A stretch of 64,000 bases of DNA, taken from the NCBI GenBank assembly GCA_016858145.1, contig JAEHOE010000016.1, positions 1,178,001-1,242,000 of the forward strand, in the 5' to 3' direction. The stretch's first letter is position 1; every line of letters begins with the position of its first letter. Source of the DNA: Edaphochlamys debaryana (taxonomy: Eukaryota; Chlorophyta; Chlorophyceae; Chlamydomonadales). A program made the translations under genes and the position numbers. Below are positions 21,801 to 33,194 of this stretch, piece after piece. Under the pieces are notes generated by a model, which was not told where the DNA came from, did not search any database, and worked only from the letters and a program-made list of their open reading frames with translations.

Positions 21801-23943
21801 CGGGGCTCAGGGGCTTGGGCGGGGGCCCGGGGGGTGGCGGCGGCGGAGGCCCGGGCTTGCGTGCAGGTGCGGGGGCGGGCGCCGGCGCCGACGCGGCGGG
21901 TGCGGGCGCGGAGGTCGAGGGAGCGCCCGCCAGCGCGGCGGCAAGCGGTTTTCCGTTGGGATCAAACCGCAGGCCGGTTGGGCAGTTGCGTACGACAAAC
22001 TGCTCCAGCTGCTGCATGAAGGCCTGAGGGGGGGTGGGAGTGGGCCATGGGAAGGGGGACCCCAGAAAGGGGTACGTGAGTGGTCCCGAACACCTTATCC
22101 ATCCCAGGCGTGGGGGGTGGAGAGAGATGGGAAGGGGCGCCAGAGTGGCCCGGAACTTCATCCCTTCATCCTGAGCTGACCTACTGCGCTCCCCACAGCC
22201 TTCCATGGCTGCCTGCAGCCCCGCAACCCCAACAACGCGATGGCTCTTCAACTTTCCGCCGCCTGGGCCATCGGCGCTTCACAACCGCCACCAACGGTCG
22301 CGTGTACGGCGCAGCCCTGCCGTACGCCGCACGCACCTTGAGCGCCTTGGCCCACTCGACCTGGCTGTCATCCTTGCCCCTGAACTCCATCATGAGCTTG
22401 TTGGAGTAGAACTCGGCCGACTGCCAGGCGTCCGCCACCAGCTGCCGGGGGGGCGGCATGCCTGTGTGTGTGCGAGGGGGAGGGCGGGAGGCAGGCAAGA
22501 GGGGGAGGCAAGAGGGGAAGGGGAGTGAGAGGTAGAGGGAAGGTGGGGTAGCGCGCGAGGATTCGGGCCTGCGGACCGGGCGGTCCGTGGAGGCAGCGGG
22601 AACGCAGCCGAGGAGACGGCAAGTGCTTGTGTTCACAACTTCCGAATCGACTCCTTACACCGAGGCCCCAACCTCCGGGCCCAGCCCGGGCCCAGCCTCA
22701 CCCGCCCCGGGCCCCGTGTAGGCCAGGAAGCCCAGCCCCGCCACCGCCTCCGCCAGCACCCTCAGGTGGTTGACGCACGTGACTCGGCGCGCCTCGGCCG
22801 CCGCCGCCACCGCCCCCATGGCCTCAGCCACAGGTGCCAGCAGCGCCTGCAGCTCCGAGGGGCCCTCGGGCTTCTGCGTTGGGAGGGAGGGCGTGAGCAG
22901 GTGGCGGGGGGATGGGACGGGGGTGGAGGGCGAGCAGGGCAGGTGAGGCGACCGCATAGCAAGCGGGGATAAAGAGGCAGCGGGGCGCAACCCTAACAGT
23001 TTCCTCTGGAGCCTTTCCTGGCGCCTGCCGCAGCGGACTCCCTCCCCTTTCCTTGCCTTAAGCATGAAACGGACCCCCTCCCCTCCCCTCCCCACCTTGG
23101 CCACCGCTGACACCTCAATCACACGCCGGCAGGCCTGCAGCGCAGCAAGCCGATACACGAGGTTGGGGCACTGAGCCACAGCAAGTGGAGTGGCGGAGGA
23201 AATGAAGGCTCAAACAACTGGATTTGTCCATAGCCGTGGGCTCACCTGGAGCGCACGGGTGAAGGCCTGGAGGCTCTGCTGGGCCTGCGGGGGGAGGGGA
23301 GGGGTGGAGCAGTGGGAGGTTAAGAAAAGGCGGTTGGGGAACTGCCTCTACACCCTCGCCCCAACACTTGGCATTCCTTGGGTCCAGGCCCCATGGGAGG
23401 GTGGTCGGAAGGCCTGTCGGGGACCTGGCCCTTGGGTCCTGGCCCCACGAATGTGTAGCCCCATGACGATTGATCATCGATGGATGTGGGCCAACCTTGG
23501 ACCACGCGCTAGCAGGGCCCGGCTGAGCCCGGCTCCACACTGTTCGGACTGCTCTCCCCCCCGTCACAGGAGCCCCATTCCTTGGTGGCCCCCAGAGCCT
23601 TCCCCGAACCTCGGCGCCCCGTCGCACTTCTGCCGGCAGTTTCGGGGCCAGTGCGTTGACCGGCCCCAGGTGCTCGGAGACCAAGTGGTCCCATTCGGCC
23701 AGGGCCGAGGCGGCATTCGCTCCACCGCCCGAGGGCGCGGGAGCGGCAGCGGTCGCCGCGGGCGCCGACCCAGACGCGACCACGCGTGCTGCAGGGCCAA
23801 CCTGACCGCGACGGTGTGCGAAGAGGTGTAAGCTGGGCGACGAACGCATGCAACTCGCGCCAGATCAGCAAGCTGCAACGCACCTCCAATTTCTCCAGTC
23901 GTTCCACGGCCTTCTCGAGCCGCGCAATTAGCGCGGCCTCCAT
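18889..23943 (-). CDS. CAP1: Adenylyl cyclase-associated protein (CAP/Srv2 family)
   Basis: Fifteen exons on the minus strand: 23884..23943, 23628..23801, 23246..23284, 23096..23170, 22702..22873, 22337..22461, 21718..22023, 21392..21555, 21017..21140, 20697..20741, 20474..20542, 20213..20281, 19835..19858, 19433..19579, 18889..18915; 539 aa, a normal length. CAP recycles actin: the N-terminal helical domain acts with cofilin and the C-terminal beta-helix (CARP) domain exchanges nucleotide on G-actin. The N-terminus has ALIARLEKAVERLEKLE. Residues about 216-317 hold the poly-Pro segment. The CARP domain starts at LELQGAKWVVENH and ends VPEQFISTFQGGKLVT then VAAAHSGA and the stop. Unusual features are a 24-nt microexon (CAADPNFQ), a 9-codon terminal exon, and a likely GC donor after exon 9. 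The terminal intron carries decayed copies of the exon 14 end. It is divergent from the receptor kinase. Confidence 0.9.
19066..19365 (-). repeat. Decayed tandem copies of the CAP exon 14 3' junction
   Basis: The end of exon 14 plus its donor reads (minus) GAGCAGTTCA...GGGGGGTAAGCTGGTCACG then gtaagt. Similar blocks recur in the following intron at about 19322-19365 (GGGGCAAGCTGATCACG then gtgag), 19255-19290, 19133-19180 (GAGCAGTTCACCCTTCC) and 19066-19093 (GGCCACGGTAAGG). They are out of the reading frame and are not used in my model. Confidence 0.6.
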
Positions 23944-24824
23944 GGTCGCCAGGCGTTGAAGACTAACTTTGCTCGAGGTCCCTTCGATTCTGTGCACGAG
24001 GTCGGCTCGTGTCTATGCCTGCCCTCCTAAGCCGCGCAAGCTATATTCAACGCTCCTATGCAAGCTGAAGTATGCGCCCTGCCCGGGTAAGTCGGGGTTC
24101 GTGCCGCAATCGGCCCTTCCCCAGTGCCTCCCCCCCGGGCGCCCCCCGCCCCCAACCCCCGCCCAGCACTTCGCCGCGTTCTCCGTTCTCCAGCCCTCCG
24201 CCCCCACGCATGCAGCTGCTTGGGAGTCCTCCGCACAGACATCCTGCTACCGCACAACCTTCCCACTGTTTCCGGGTCGGAAGGAACCTGCGATGTTTTA
24301 TGGCGGCACGGCGGCAGTGATGGGACGCAGGCCGTCTGTAGGCGTCTGTCGTGCCTTGGTATGCAAAAGCCACTACCGACCGCGCACAAGCCGAGGCGCC
24401 TTCGAGGCCCACGACCAGCCGCAGTTGGGCTTCTGTGTCCGACTTTCATCAAACACACCGTTTCTGTCTGATAAGGGCTACGCAACGACCCAGACCCCTC
24501 AGCCACGAAGCGTTTCTGCTGAATCGAAATACCGGGCCGGCCACCGGGGGCCGGGGGCAACGATGGGTTCGTGCCGGTCACGGCCTGAAGTCGGACCGCG
24601 TGCGGACCCAGTCCTGCAGCGGCTGGCCCCTTTGCGTTTTGCGGCTCAAGACTGCAAGCACTCGAGGTCTGCAACTGCAGACGCTGGAGCAAAAGCTGCG
24701 GCTTAACAGCACACGCTGGTCCATGGCTCTTGACTATAAAGAGACTCTGGACACGCCATACGAAGCACTATGCTGGCCTTAGCATAGGATTCAATCGGGG
24801 GCAGCGCCGTGCGGCTGTCGAACC
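23944..24824. promoter_or_regulatory. Divergent promoter region of CAP (-) and receptor kinase (+)
   Basis: 881 bp separate the two ATGs. TATAAA at 24735-24740 lies 85 bp before the kinase start. A weaker AT-rich stretch near 24040 (minus strand ATATAG) lies about 95 bp before the CAP start. A 245-codon open frame here has no family resemblance and is treated as chance. Confidence 0.55.
24735..24740 (+). promoter_or_regulatory. TATA box of the receptor-like kinase gene
   Basis: TATAAA, 85 bp upstream of the ATG at 24825. Confidence 0.5.
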
Positions 24825-27800
24825 ATGAAACCAAGCGGCAAGGTGCTTGCGGTGTTGCTCCTTCCCAGCCTGCTAGCTTACACGCTAGCCATCACGACAA
24901 AGCGTGTGTACAGCGGGCGCGAGCTGGCGTCCGCCATCAGTTCTGGGGAAAATGTTTCGGGTGAGGCAAAAGCGCAGCTCGGTGCAGCTCGTTAGCGGCA
25001 GGGCGACACCTTTGCCTCTCTGAGAGGCTACTTGGGGATGCCTTCCGCACTCTTCACCCTCCGCACTGCCACTCCCTCCCTCCTCCCTCGTGCCAATTCT
25101 GCGTCCCTGGGCCCCCGTCCCTCCCCAGTCGTCTACATCGGCGTCCCCTTCCTCAACCTCACCGACTCCGACTGGGAGGGCGTCCAGCCGCTGCCGGTGC
25201 CCCTCAGCCGCAACCTGACGCTCACGGGCGCTCCGGAGCTGCCCGAGTGGCCGCTGCTGGTGCTGTGGAGCACACGGAAGGTGAGACTTGCAGGGGGATG
25301 TTACGTGCCGAGGGGGCCCGAGTGGTCCGCTTGTCCCTCCGTGTGAAGGGTTCCAGTCCTAGAGAAGGCCCGAGGTGATTGCGTGCTAGAGCGATGTCCA
25401 ATGTCCAGTACTGAAACCGGCGCCGTGGGGACGGCCAACCTCTCGCGCCAACTGTACCGGTATAACTCTCCTACCTGGCCCCTCACTGCCTCACTCCCTG
25501 CAGCTGATACTTACGGGCGGCGGAGTCTTTACGCTACAGAACCTGCTGCTGTACCGCTATCGGTGGGGGCGAGCAAGGGCTGCCGAAGCCGGGGGCTTGG
25601 GCTGCCGGGCTGCGCCTCCTTAAAGCCCATTGGTCCACGACCCCTTCTGCAAGCAAGACCGCCTGACCTTGTAGCCAACAAGCCAAGACAGTGCTCTGCA
25701 ACCGGCCTCCGGGGCAACAGGGAGTATCCTCAGGGTGACGCTCCCCGGTCCCACACGCCGCCCCATTGCCGCGACGCAGGCACGAGAACGGCAACCGGCC
25801 TCCGGGGCTCGACATCCTGGCCATGAGCCCGCGGGGGCCCAATGGGGGCAGCCTCGTACTCCAGGGCACGATTAACGTGCTGGGTGCGTAGTTCTTTGCG
25901 CGGCAGGGGTCCAGGGGCGCCGGGGTTCAACGGACAAACGGGCTCGGGGGCGAGGGGGGTGTCAGGGACGAGGGCGACCGAGGGCTCTGGGCTCGGAGCG
26001 GCAATGCCCCCCTCCCTGCTTTGCGCGGCAGGGGTCCAGGGGCGCCGGGGTTTAACGTAAAGCCCGGCCCAGCCCAGGGGCTGACAAGCCACTGGGGGTC
26101 ACGCGGTGGGAATTGGAGGTGCTCCGCGCGCGCACTCCCACTCCTCCCACTCCGTATCCCGTGCCCACTTTGGCACGCACCCCCTGCCGTACGTACGGTT
26201 ACTCCCCGTAGATTTCTGCGAGAACCCCGTCGCGCTCGCCGCGATCTACGGCATCGTACTGCGGCCTGCCGTATTCCCGGGTCGCCAGCACGTGGACGTT
26301 GCCGTACCGCAGCCGGGCTGTAGCAACACGTCGGCGCTGTTCCGCCAGGTGTGTCCCGGGGGGGGGGGCGGGCCATGCGGAAGAGACTCCTCGAAGCCCT
26401 GAGCCAGAACCCAGTGGGAAGGGGGCGGACGGAAGGCGGGAGGGCCCCGGTGGGGTGAGCGCGCCGGGGCCAGGGGCAGGGGCAGGGGCAGGGAGGGGAG
26501 TCAGGGGACAAGGCACAGCCTGGCAGGGAGCAGGGGCAGGAAGGGAGCTGCGGGCCTCACGCTCCCAGGTAGCGCTAGCGAACCCACGGCGCTGATCTAT
26601 CAGCGTTCCCAGCCGGGGGCCGGGGCAGCTGGGGGCCGGGCCGAGGAGGCTCCTCGATGGACGCCCTGCACCCCCAACCCTCCCTGCATCGGGCTCGCTG
26701 GCTGCCGCCATACCATCTGGGCTCTCCAAACTCGTCAAATATCACCCCCTGCTTCCCCCACAGCGCTGCTGCGACAACGTTGACCACGCGGTCGACCTCT
26801 CCATGGACGCAGGCGACTTCGACGCGTCAGGTGCGGGCGGGCGGCGTGGGGGAGCATGCGCAGCACGCACACCCCGCACACTCCGCACACCCTCCTGCTG
26901 CAAACCGGTCGGGTCTTCGACGCGTCAGGGGCGGGCGGGCGGCGTGGGGGATGCCGCCAGCTGCCAGCACAGGCTGTGGGAGGGTGGAAAGGTTGGGGGC
27001 AGAGGCCGGTGCTGGCGCAGTGTGAGGGACGCAGGTGCGGCGGGCGGCGTGGGGCCCGGGGGAAAATTGCCGCACACCGTGCCCGCACGCCCCCGCACGT
27101 CTTCATGCTGCACAGCCGGGGGCCTGGGGTCAGAGGCGGCATTGGCACACAGCGTGAGGACTCTGAGGAGTGGTGCTGGCCGCGTGGGCTTGCCGACTTG
27201 CCGGCACCCAGCTGCACTTGTCCCGCCACCCAGGACCCGGCACCCGGCGGCCCACCACGTCCTCCGCCGCCGCCAGCTCCTGCACCCACCACACCCAGAT
27301 ATACCCCGCACAGTGTCCGCACCATGCCATATCCTGCACCACCCCACCCTCACCCCTCCACCACCCCTCCACCAACCCGCTCCTCCTCCGCAGGCTTCGC
27401 CTCCGCCAACTACTACTACCGCGCCCTGGACGTGCGCACGTGCTGCCTGCTGGTGCTGCCACCCGAGTGCCGTCGGGACTACAGCGACCTGGGTACGGGG
27501 GTGGGCGGGGAAACAAGGCGTGTGTGTGTTTTGGGCACGGGCACGTGCTGCCTGCTGGTGCTGCCACCCGAGTGCCGTCGGGACTACAGCGACCTGGGTA
27601 CGGGGGTGGGCGGGGAAACAAGGCGTGTGTGTGTTTTGGGCACGGGCACGTGCTGCCTGCTGCTGCTGCCACCCGAGTGCCGCCGGGACTACAGCGACCT
27701 GGGTACGGGCTGGGGGGAGCGGGGGCGGGGGCGTGCGGTGCTCTCGTAACTACAGTGGCGGGGTCAGGCATCCCTAGCAGGAGCGAGGGCGCGCCCCGGT

Positions 27801-30800
27801 GCCGGGATCTGGATCTGGATTCGGCACAGCGGTTGTAGCTGAAGGACCAAAAGCAGGACCCAGTGGTGCGGCGCTACCCTGACCGGCCTTGCGCCGCAGC
27901 CGCAGTCGAAGACACAACCGCAGCCGCGACAAGCGTCATTGCGCATCCACCTTTCCTCCTTTGCACGGCGGCCGGCGGGTTGAGGGGGTGCCTAGGTGCC
28001 ATCTAGTGTCAGGGTCTACTGGAGGTGTCGCGACACTTCTCTTCCATGACCTGCATGGCCTCTTGTGCTGGTTGCAGGGTGCTGGGCGCACGTCCTGTCC
28101 CTCCGCGGCAACAACAGCGACGACCGCAATCTGTACTACATGCACGGGGACCTCTTCCCGGCGTGGGCGGCGGACGCCGGAGGTCTGGTCAACGCATCCA
28201 CGCAGCCGCTGCCGCCGATGGGGCAAGGCGGCGGCGGCGGTAGCGGCAGTGATGGCTCGACAACCGCGATGGCGGTTGGCGTGGGCGTGGGCGTGGGAGG
28301 TGAGGCGCTGGGTTGCTGAGAAACCTCTTGCCAGCTTAACAACGTGCGGGCAGGATCAAGGTGCTCGGGTTATCCTTGCCATGACTAGTCGACTGGTGTG
28401 CAGATGGGGAGGTGGCCTTGGCCGTCACCCACGCATGGAGACTTGCCGGGACATTATTCATTCGCTCCTAGGAGCCCAGCCGTCATTTTCTTCTGCCTTG
28501 ATCCTCATCTGAGGCAGCGCTGCGTTGAGGTGGCATGGACATTGACCAGACCCACCCCCGCCCGCGCCTCTCCATCCCGCCTGCAGGGGCTGCCCTTGTT
28601 GCGGCGGCCGCGCTGCTGGCGGCCGCATGGGCCCGGCGGCGCGGGGGCACCGGAAACATGTGAGTGGGTGCAAGAGGCGGAGGAGGAGGTCTTGGTGAAT
28701 GTGTGGGGCGGGGACGGGGCAGGCCCATAGGTCAGGGCCTGGGCGCCAGAGCTATGCAGTGCCCGCACGAATCGGTGCAGAGGCGACGGGCGCGTTTGAC
28801 GCACGATATTGCCAACCTGAAAGAGGGGGTTTGCGCACAGCGCCGGGAGCCGGCGCTAATGCTGCCAGCCGTGCAGGGCAGGCCTCTCTCGGCAGCAAAT
28901 TCCGACCTGACCTACGCATCTAGCCCTCTGCCACCGTCCCAATGTCCGCAGGCCGCCCGACACCGCCGCCGCCAAAGCCGGCGACGACGGCGGCGGTGGA
29001 GGCGCCCCGCTGCCCCCGGGCGACTCCTCCAGTGATACCCTGGAGCGAGCCGCCGCCCACATCACCGCCGCCCACACCAGCTCCCTTACAGACCCGGGCC
29101 CAGGCCCAGGCCCAGGCCCGGGCCCGGAGCAAAGGTCGCTTGCCGATGGCGAGGCGGGGCCGGGGGCGCTGCTGCAGTCTGGGCCGCAGCAGCGCTGCCG
29201 GCGCTCGGACGGCCCCTCGCCCATGTCCACCTGCAGCGTGTCACGTGAGCGAGCAGCAGCGAGGGAGGGCAGGAGGGCTTGGAGGGAAGTTTTTGGGGGG
29301 AAGGGGCAGCACGGTGGGGATCAGGGGGGAAGATGAGATGGGGCCCCTCGCCCATGTCCACCTCCAGCGCTTCGCGCGAGCGGGCAGCAACAAAGGCGGG
29401 AGGTGGGGGGCTTGGGGACCGTCACACCTTCAGGGAGGGGGTCGGGCGGGGATGCGGCAGGGTTTGGGCGGGGAAGGGCCATCGAGTTCCAGGTTGCTAG
29501 CTGATCGTCCTCCGGTTTTCCTCGCTGGCCGCGTGCAGTGGCTTCCTCGCTGCCCGTCACGCACCACACGCCCTTCACGGCCGGCCTAGACACCCACGCC
29601 TCCCTAGCCGATCCAGAGGCCGTGGCGGCGGCGGTGGCGGCATCAGAGGCGGGGCTGGTGGACTTCGGCGGCTTCGGCGGCGGCGGCTGCAGCGGCAGCA
29701 GCGGCGGCTGCAGAGCCGCCGCCGGCGGTAGCAGCGGCAGTGCCGGTGGCGGCGTCGGGCCTGGTCCGCAGCCCGCCGCCAGCCAGGCCCCGTCTGAGCC
29801 CGGCTCCGGGCCCAACGATGACGCTGTGCGACTCATCCCAGGGCAGCTGCTGGGGAAGGGCGGGTTCGCCACAGTGCACGCGGGTGTGTTGGTTGTGGGG
29901 TGGAAGGGCGGGTCGGCGGGCCTGCCACCGGTAACTCGGGTCGTGCGACAAAGCGTGTGCCAGCGTGGGTTAGCCCCTGGCTATCGATGCCCTTCAACCG
30001 TCAACCGTCAACCATTTTAACTAACCGCCGTGCGCGCAGGAACCTACCGGGGCATGACCGTTGCCGTCAAGATCCTTCGGTCTGGGGAGGCCGGCGGGTC
30101 CGACGGAAGCAGCGTGGCATCGCGAGAGACGCTAAATCAGGTGCGGTGCACAGGCGTGCGATACCAGTATGTGTTTGGTGCAGGCGCGGTGTGTAACACG
30201 CCCTCAGCCATGAGGACAATGGACGAAACGTTTATCGCTGTTGTGCTCAAGGCCTGACGTAAGCTGCAACCGTCCCAACGGTCCGCGCCCAGGAGCTGGA
30301 GATCCTGGCGCGGTGCCGCCACCCCAACGTGGTGCGCCTCCTGGCGGCGTGCCTCGACCTGCCGCGGCCCTTTATGTGAGAGAGAGGGAAATGGCCGGGG
30401 TAGAGCCGATGGCGAGTCTCAGCTGCCCTGACGTGCCGTGCTCCGCCCCCTCCCCCAGGGTGCTAGAGAAGATGGAGACGTCCCTGGATAAGCTTCTGTA
30501 CGGCAAGGGCCCAGGGGAGCTGCTGCCGCTCGGCCTGGTCAGTCGGCACATGGTCTGAGCGCACCTCGGAACTTAGGTGCCCCCTAGGCGCTTGCTGATT
30601 AAGGCTTCTTGTGTGTTGTTTTTGCAGGTGCTAATGATAGCGAGCGAGATCGCGTGTGGTCTGGACTACCTGGTGAGCGCTGCCGCCCTGGGGTGGGGGA
30701 GGGGTAAATCGGGTGAAAGAGCCTTTGCAGGTCAAGAGCTGAGCTGAAACCTCTGTCTCGGTCGTGGGGGCAAGGTGGAAAGGGGGTTGCTTGAAGGGCG

Positions 30801-32330
30801 ACGATACGTCAGAATCGGACTCGGCGCTCAGTATGACCCAGTTCCGCGCTTGGCCCCTGTGCGCCCCGCACTCCTCCTTGCAGCACCCGACCATTCTGCA
30901 CAGGGACCTCAAGCCGGCAAACGTGCTCATCAGCGACCCCTGGGGATTCAAGCCCGTGGTCAAGCTCTCGGTGAGCGGGGCGCGATGGTGTGGCGGGTAT
31001 TACGGAGGCGCAAGAGGGCCGCAGCGACCGTGCGGCTAGGGGGCCATTGTCCGGGCAGTTCCAAGCGTTACTCCCGTTCCTTGCACCCCACGCCCCAGGA
31101 CTTTGGCCTCTCGCGGCTGCGAGCTACTGTGGTCCACACAGTCAACCCCGAAGCGGGAACGGCATGTTACCTGGCGCCGGAATGCTTCGACTTAGACAGC
31201 CAGATCATCACGTACAAAGCGGTAAGCTCTGACCCATTGTGTACGGCATGCCTCGCGTACGGCACACGTCCTTGGTTGCGACGTACGCCCTCGAATGTTC
31301 GACGCGTGCAGGACATGTGGAGCTTTGGCACTTTGCTGTGGGAGTGCCTGGCGGGCGCGCAGCCCTGGAAGGGCTTCACGCCCGTCCAAATCGCGTTCCA
31401 GGTTGGTTGGGTCGGTTGGGTCGGTTGGGTCGGTTGGGGCGTGTGGCAGGTTGGTTGTGTTGAGCGCTGGCTGTCCCGGACTGCGTGGTTTCGGCACACG
31501 CGTAATAACAACTGGGGTGCCAGTGCAGTGCAGTGCCCCCCCTGCCCTGCCGATGCCAGCCTCCGTCTAGCCCTTACGTGCGCGCTTCCCCGTAGACCAG
31601 CACGCACAGCAGATGGAGGCCTTTTTTATCCTGCCGTACACCCTCGACGCCGTACACCCGCAGATCAACCTCAAGGGCCTGCGCCTGCCCGTTCCGCCCC
31701 TCAACACGCCCGGCGGCGCCGACCCGTGCCGCTGGCCGCCGCGGCTGGTGCGGCTGGTGGGGGAGTGCCTGGACACTGACCCCCAGCGGCGGCCGGCGGC
31801 GGCGGAGGTGGCCAAGTGGCTGGCGGTCGTGGCTGAGGTGCGTGCGGAGCGTGCGGAGCGACGTGGTCGTGCGGCGTGCGGCGTGTGGGGCATGGCGGGG
31901 CCGGTTTAGGGGCTGTCTTGAAACGCAGAGTCGTGGAAGAGCTTCGCGGCCTGCCTCGCTCTCAGCCACTGCTGCCTCACCCCACCTCCCACCCCGCTCC
32001 TGCTCACGGCCACGACCCATCCGCAGGGCCTCCGCACGCCCAGCGCGACGGAGGTTCCCACAGACAGCGCGAAGCAGCCTTGCGGTCTGCGTCCCTAACC
32101 AAGCTCCCTCCCCCATCCCCCCTCTCCCCTCTCCCCTCCCCACGCCCCGCCTCCAGGGCCTCCGCACGCCCAGCGCGAGGGAGCTCGCCAGCCAGCGGCC
32201 GCAGACTGCGGACGGTCCGCCCCGCGTGCTCCGCAGCTCCGTGGACCTCCAGCAGGCCCCCGGCGCACAGCACCAGCCCGCCGCCGGCGGCATCGCTCCT
32301 CAGGAACCCAGTACAGGTCTGGAGACCTAG
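24825..32330 (+). CDS. Single-pass receptor-like protein kinase (TKL-like)
   Basis: Twenty exons: 24825..24960, 25129..25280, 25504..25562, 25780..25883, 26212..26348, 26764..26830, 27394..27492, 28078..28299, 28587..28659, 28952..29244, 29539..29883, 30040..30140, 30293..30375, 30459..30537, 30628..30672, 30884..30970, 31099..31221, 31312..31405, 31596..31837, 32157..32330; about 904 aa. It has a signal peptide (VLAVLLLPSLLAYTLA). The Cys-containing ectodomain (about 24-325) has N-glycosylation sequons and the repeated motif NLTLTGAPELPEWPLLVLW then LILTGGGVFTLQNLLLY. A transmembrane helix (about 326-345, AALVAAAALLAAAWARRR) and a disordered linker follow. The kinase has GKGGFATVHAG, VAVKIL, HRDLKPANVL, DFGLSR, CYLAPECF, DMWSFG and CLDTDPQRRP, so all catalytic residues are present. 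It probably signals from the plasma membrane; the ligand is unknown. The exon 18/19 border is uncertain: 31401/31601 also keeps frame. Confidence 0.85.
25892..26057 (+). repeat. Direct repeat inside RLK intron 4
   Basis: A block of about 40 bp beginning TTTGCGCGGCAGGGGTCCAG occurs at about 25892 and again at about 26018, 126 bp apart. Confidence 0.6.
26818..27060 (+). repeat. Duplicated exon 6/intron 6 junction in the RLK gene
   Basis: The end of exon 6 with its donor (TTCGACGCGTCAG then gtgcgggcgggcggcg) is repeated 99 bp downstream at about 26917, where the donor GT has become GG. A more diverged copy lies at about 27026. Confidence 0.65.
27437..27712 (+). repeat. 105-bp tandem repeat covering exon 7 end and donor of the RLK
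   Basis: Two full units (27437-27541, 27542-27646) and a partial third. Each starts CACGTGCTGCCTGCTG and contains the coding segment LPPECRRDYSDLG plus the gtacgg donor. The unit is exactly 35 codons and open throughout, so using the third donor instead of the first would add 70 residues. Confidence 0.85.
29214..29385 (+). repeat. Duplicated exon 10/intron 10 junction in the RLK gene
   Basis: GCCCCTCGCCCATGTCCACC with its following donor region (cacgtgagcgagcagcagc) at about 29216-29262 recurs at about 29343-29390, where the donor reads gcgcgagcggg and is no longer a GT site. Confidence 0.6.
32027..32185 (+). repeat. Duplicated last-exon start in the RLK gene
   Basis: GGCCTCCGCACGCCCAGCGC preceded by a functional-looking cag acceptor occurs at 32027 and again at 32157. 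The second copy is used in my model because it stays open to a TAG in phase. The first would be a short alternative exon with a weak gtctgc donor in a different phase. Confidence 0.7.
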
Positions 32331-33194
32331 CGCAACACGCGGGCCGGCAGCTTGCCCCTTGCTTGAGCCACGGGTGGCTCACGCGAGCGTGTCCAGGCAC
32401 TGCCCTTGGGATGGAGTTGGACGAGCAGCTTCACGGAGCCGCTGTCCGCGGTGAAGATCAGCACATGAAGTAGTACGATTCAAGGCCGCGGCACGATGTC
32501 TACTGTGATCGCGAGCACTAGATGGGGTTCTTATCTGTGGTTATGCCGTACGGATTGTACGGCGGGATTTCGTCGATGGATGATCTTTGGCGATTGATGT
32601 GTTGATGGTCCTGACGCCGGCGTGCACGTCATCGTCATGTGCGGCTATGAAGCGACGAGGTTGCGGACAAGTAACGCATGCTGCATGTATGGTTAATGGC
32701 GCGCGCTGCGGTGCGTGGCGCGCGTTCCAGTGGTGTCTCTGCTACTCAGCTGACCATGCGAAATTATGTGATCTTCTGCCATCGATACTAGCTTGAGCAT
32801 TCGGTGAGGCCAATGCCGTGCAGGCCGTTTGGGTTGCGTAGACTGATTGCGTTCACGGTTTGCATTCCCACTGGTGCGCGGAGGCGCAAACCGATTTGTC
32901 GGTATGGGGGCAAGGGGGGGTTGGGCAGCACGCATGGATGAACCCGACGAGTGCATAGGCCCCACATGCTCCCCACGTGCATGTAGACCGGGGTGCGCTG
33001 GCAACTAACTGCATGTTGTATGGCACGCGACTGGCAATGCATGCGCTGTCCGGGTCCGTCCCGAATCTTGTCCATTCGCATGACATGACGATGTGCTTTC
33101 CTTTGCTTGCCGCATGCATTGGCAACAGATGCAGATGTCGACGCTAGCCCCTTTGTGTGCGAAGCGGGCGTGCGAGACGTGTCACATGTGGTAG
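32331..33194 (+). other. 3' flank of the receptor kinase gene
   Basis: No gene is seen. I find no TGTAA on the + strand in this stretch, so the RLK 3' end is undefined. Confidence 0.4.

Noticed and set aside
23969..24706. 245-codon open frame on the + strand between CAP and the receptor kinase
   Set aside because: It lies in the divergent promoter, covers the probable CAP TATA region and shows no family resemblance.
27500..27749. Treating the 105-bp repeats as a CRISPR-like array
   Set aside because: There are no spacers; the units are contiguous and contain coding sequence. This is a eukaryotic nuclear tandem repeat.
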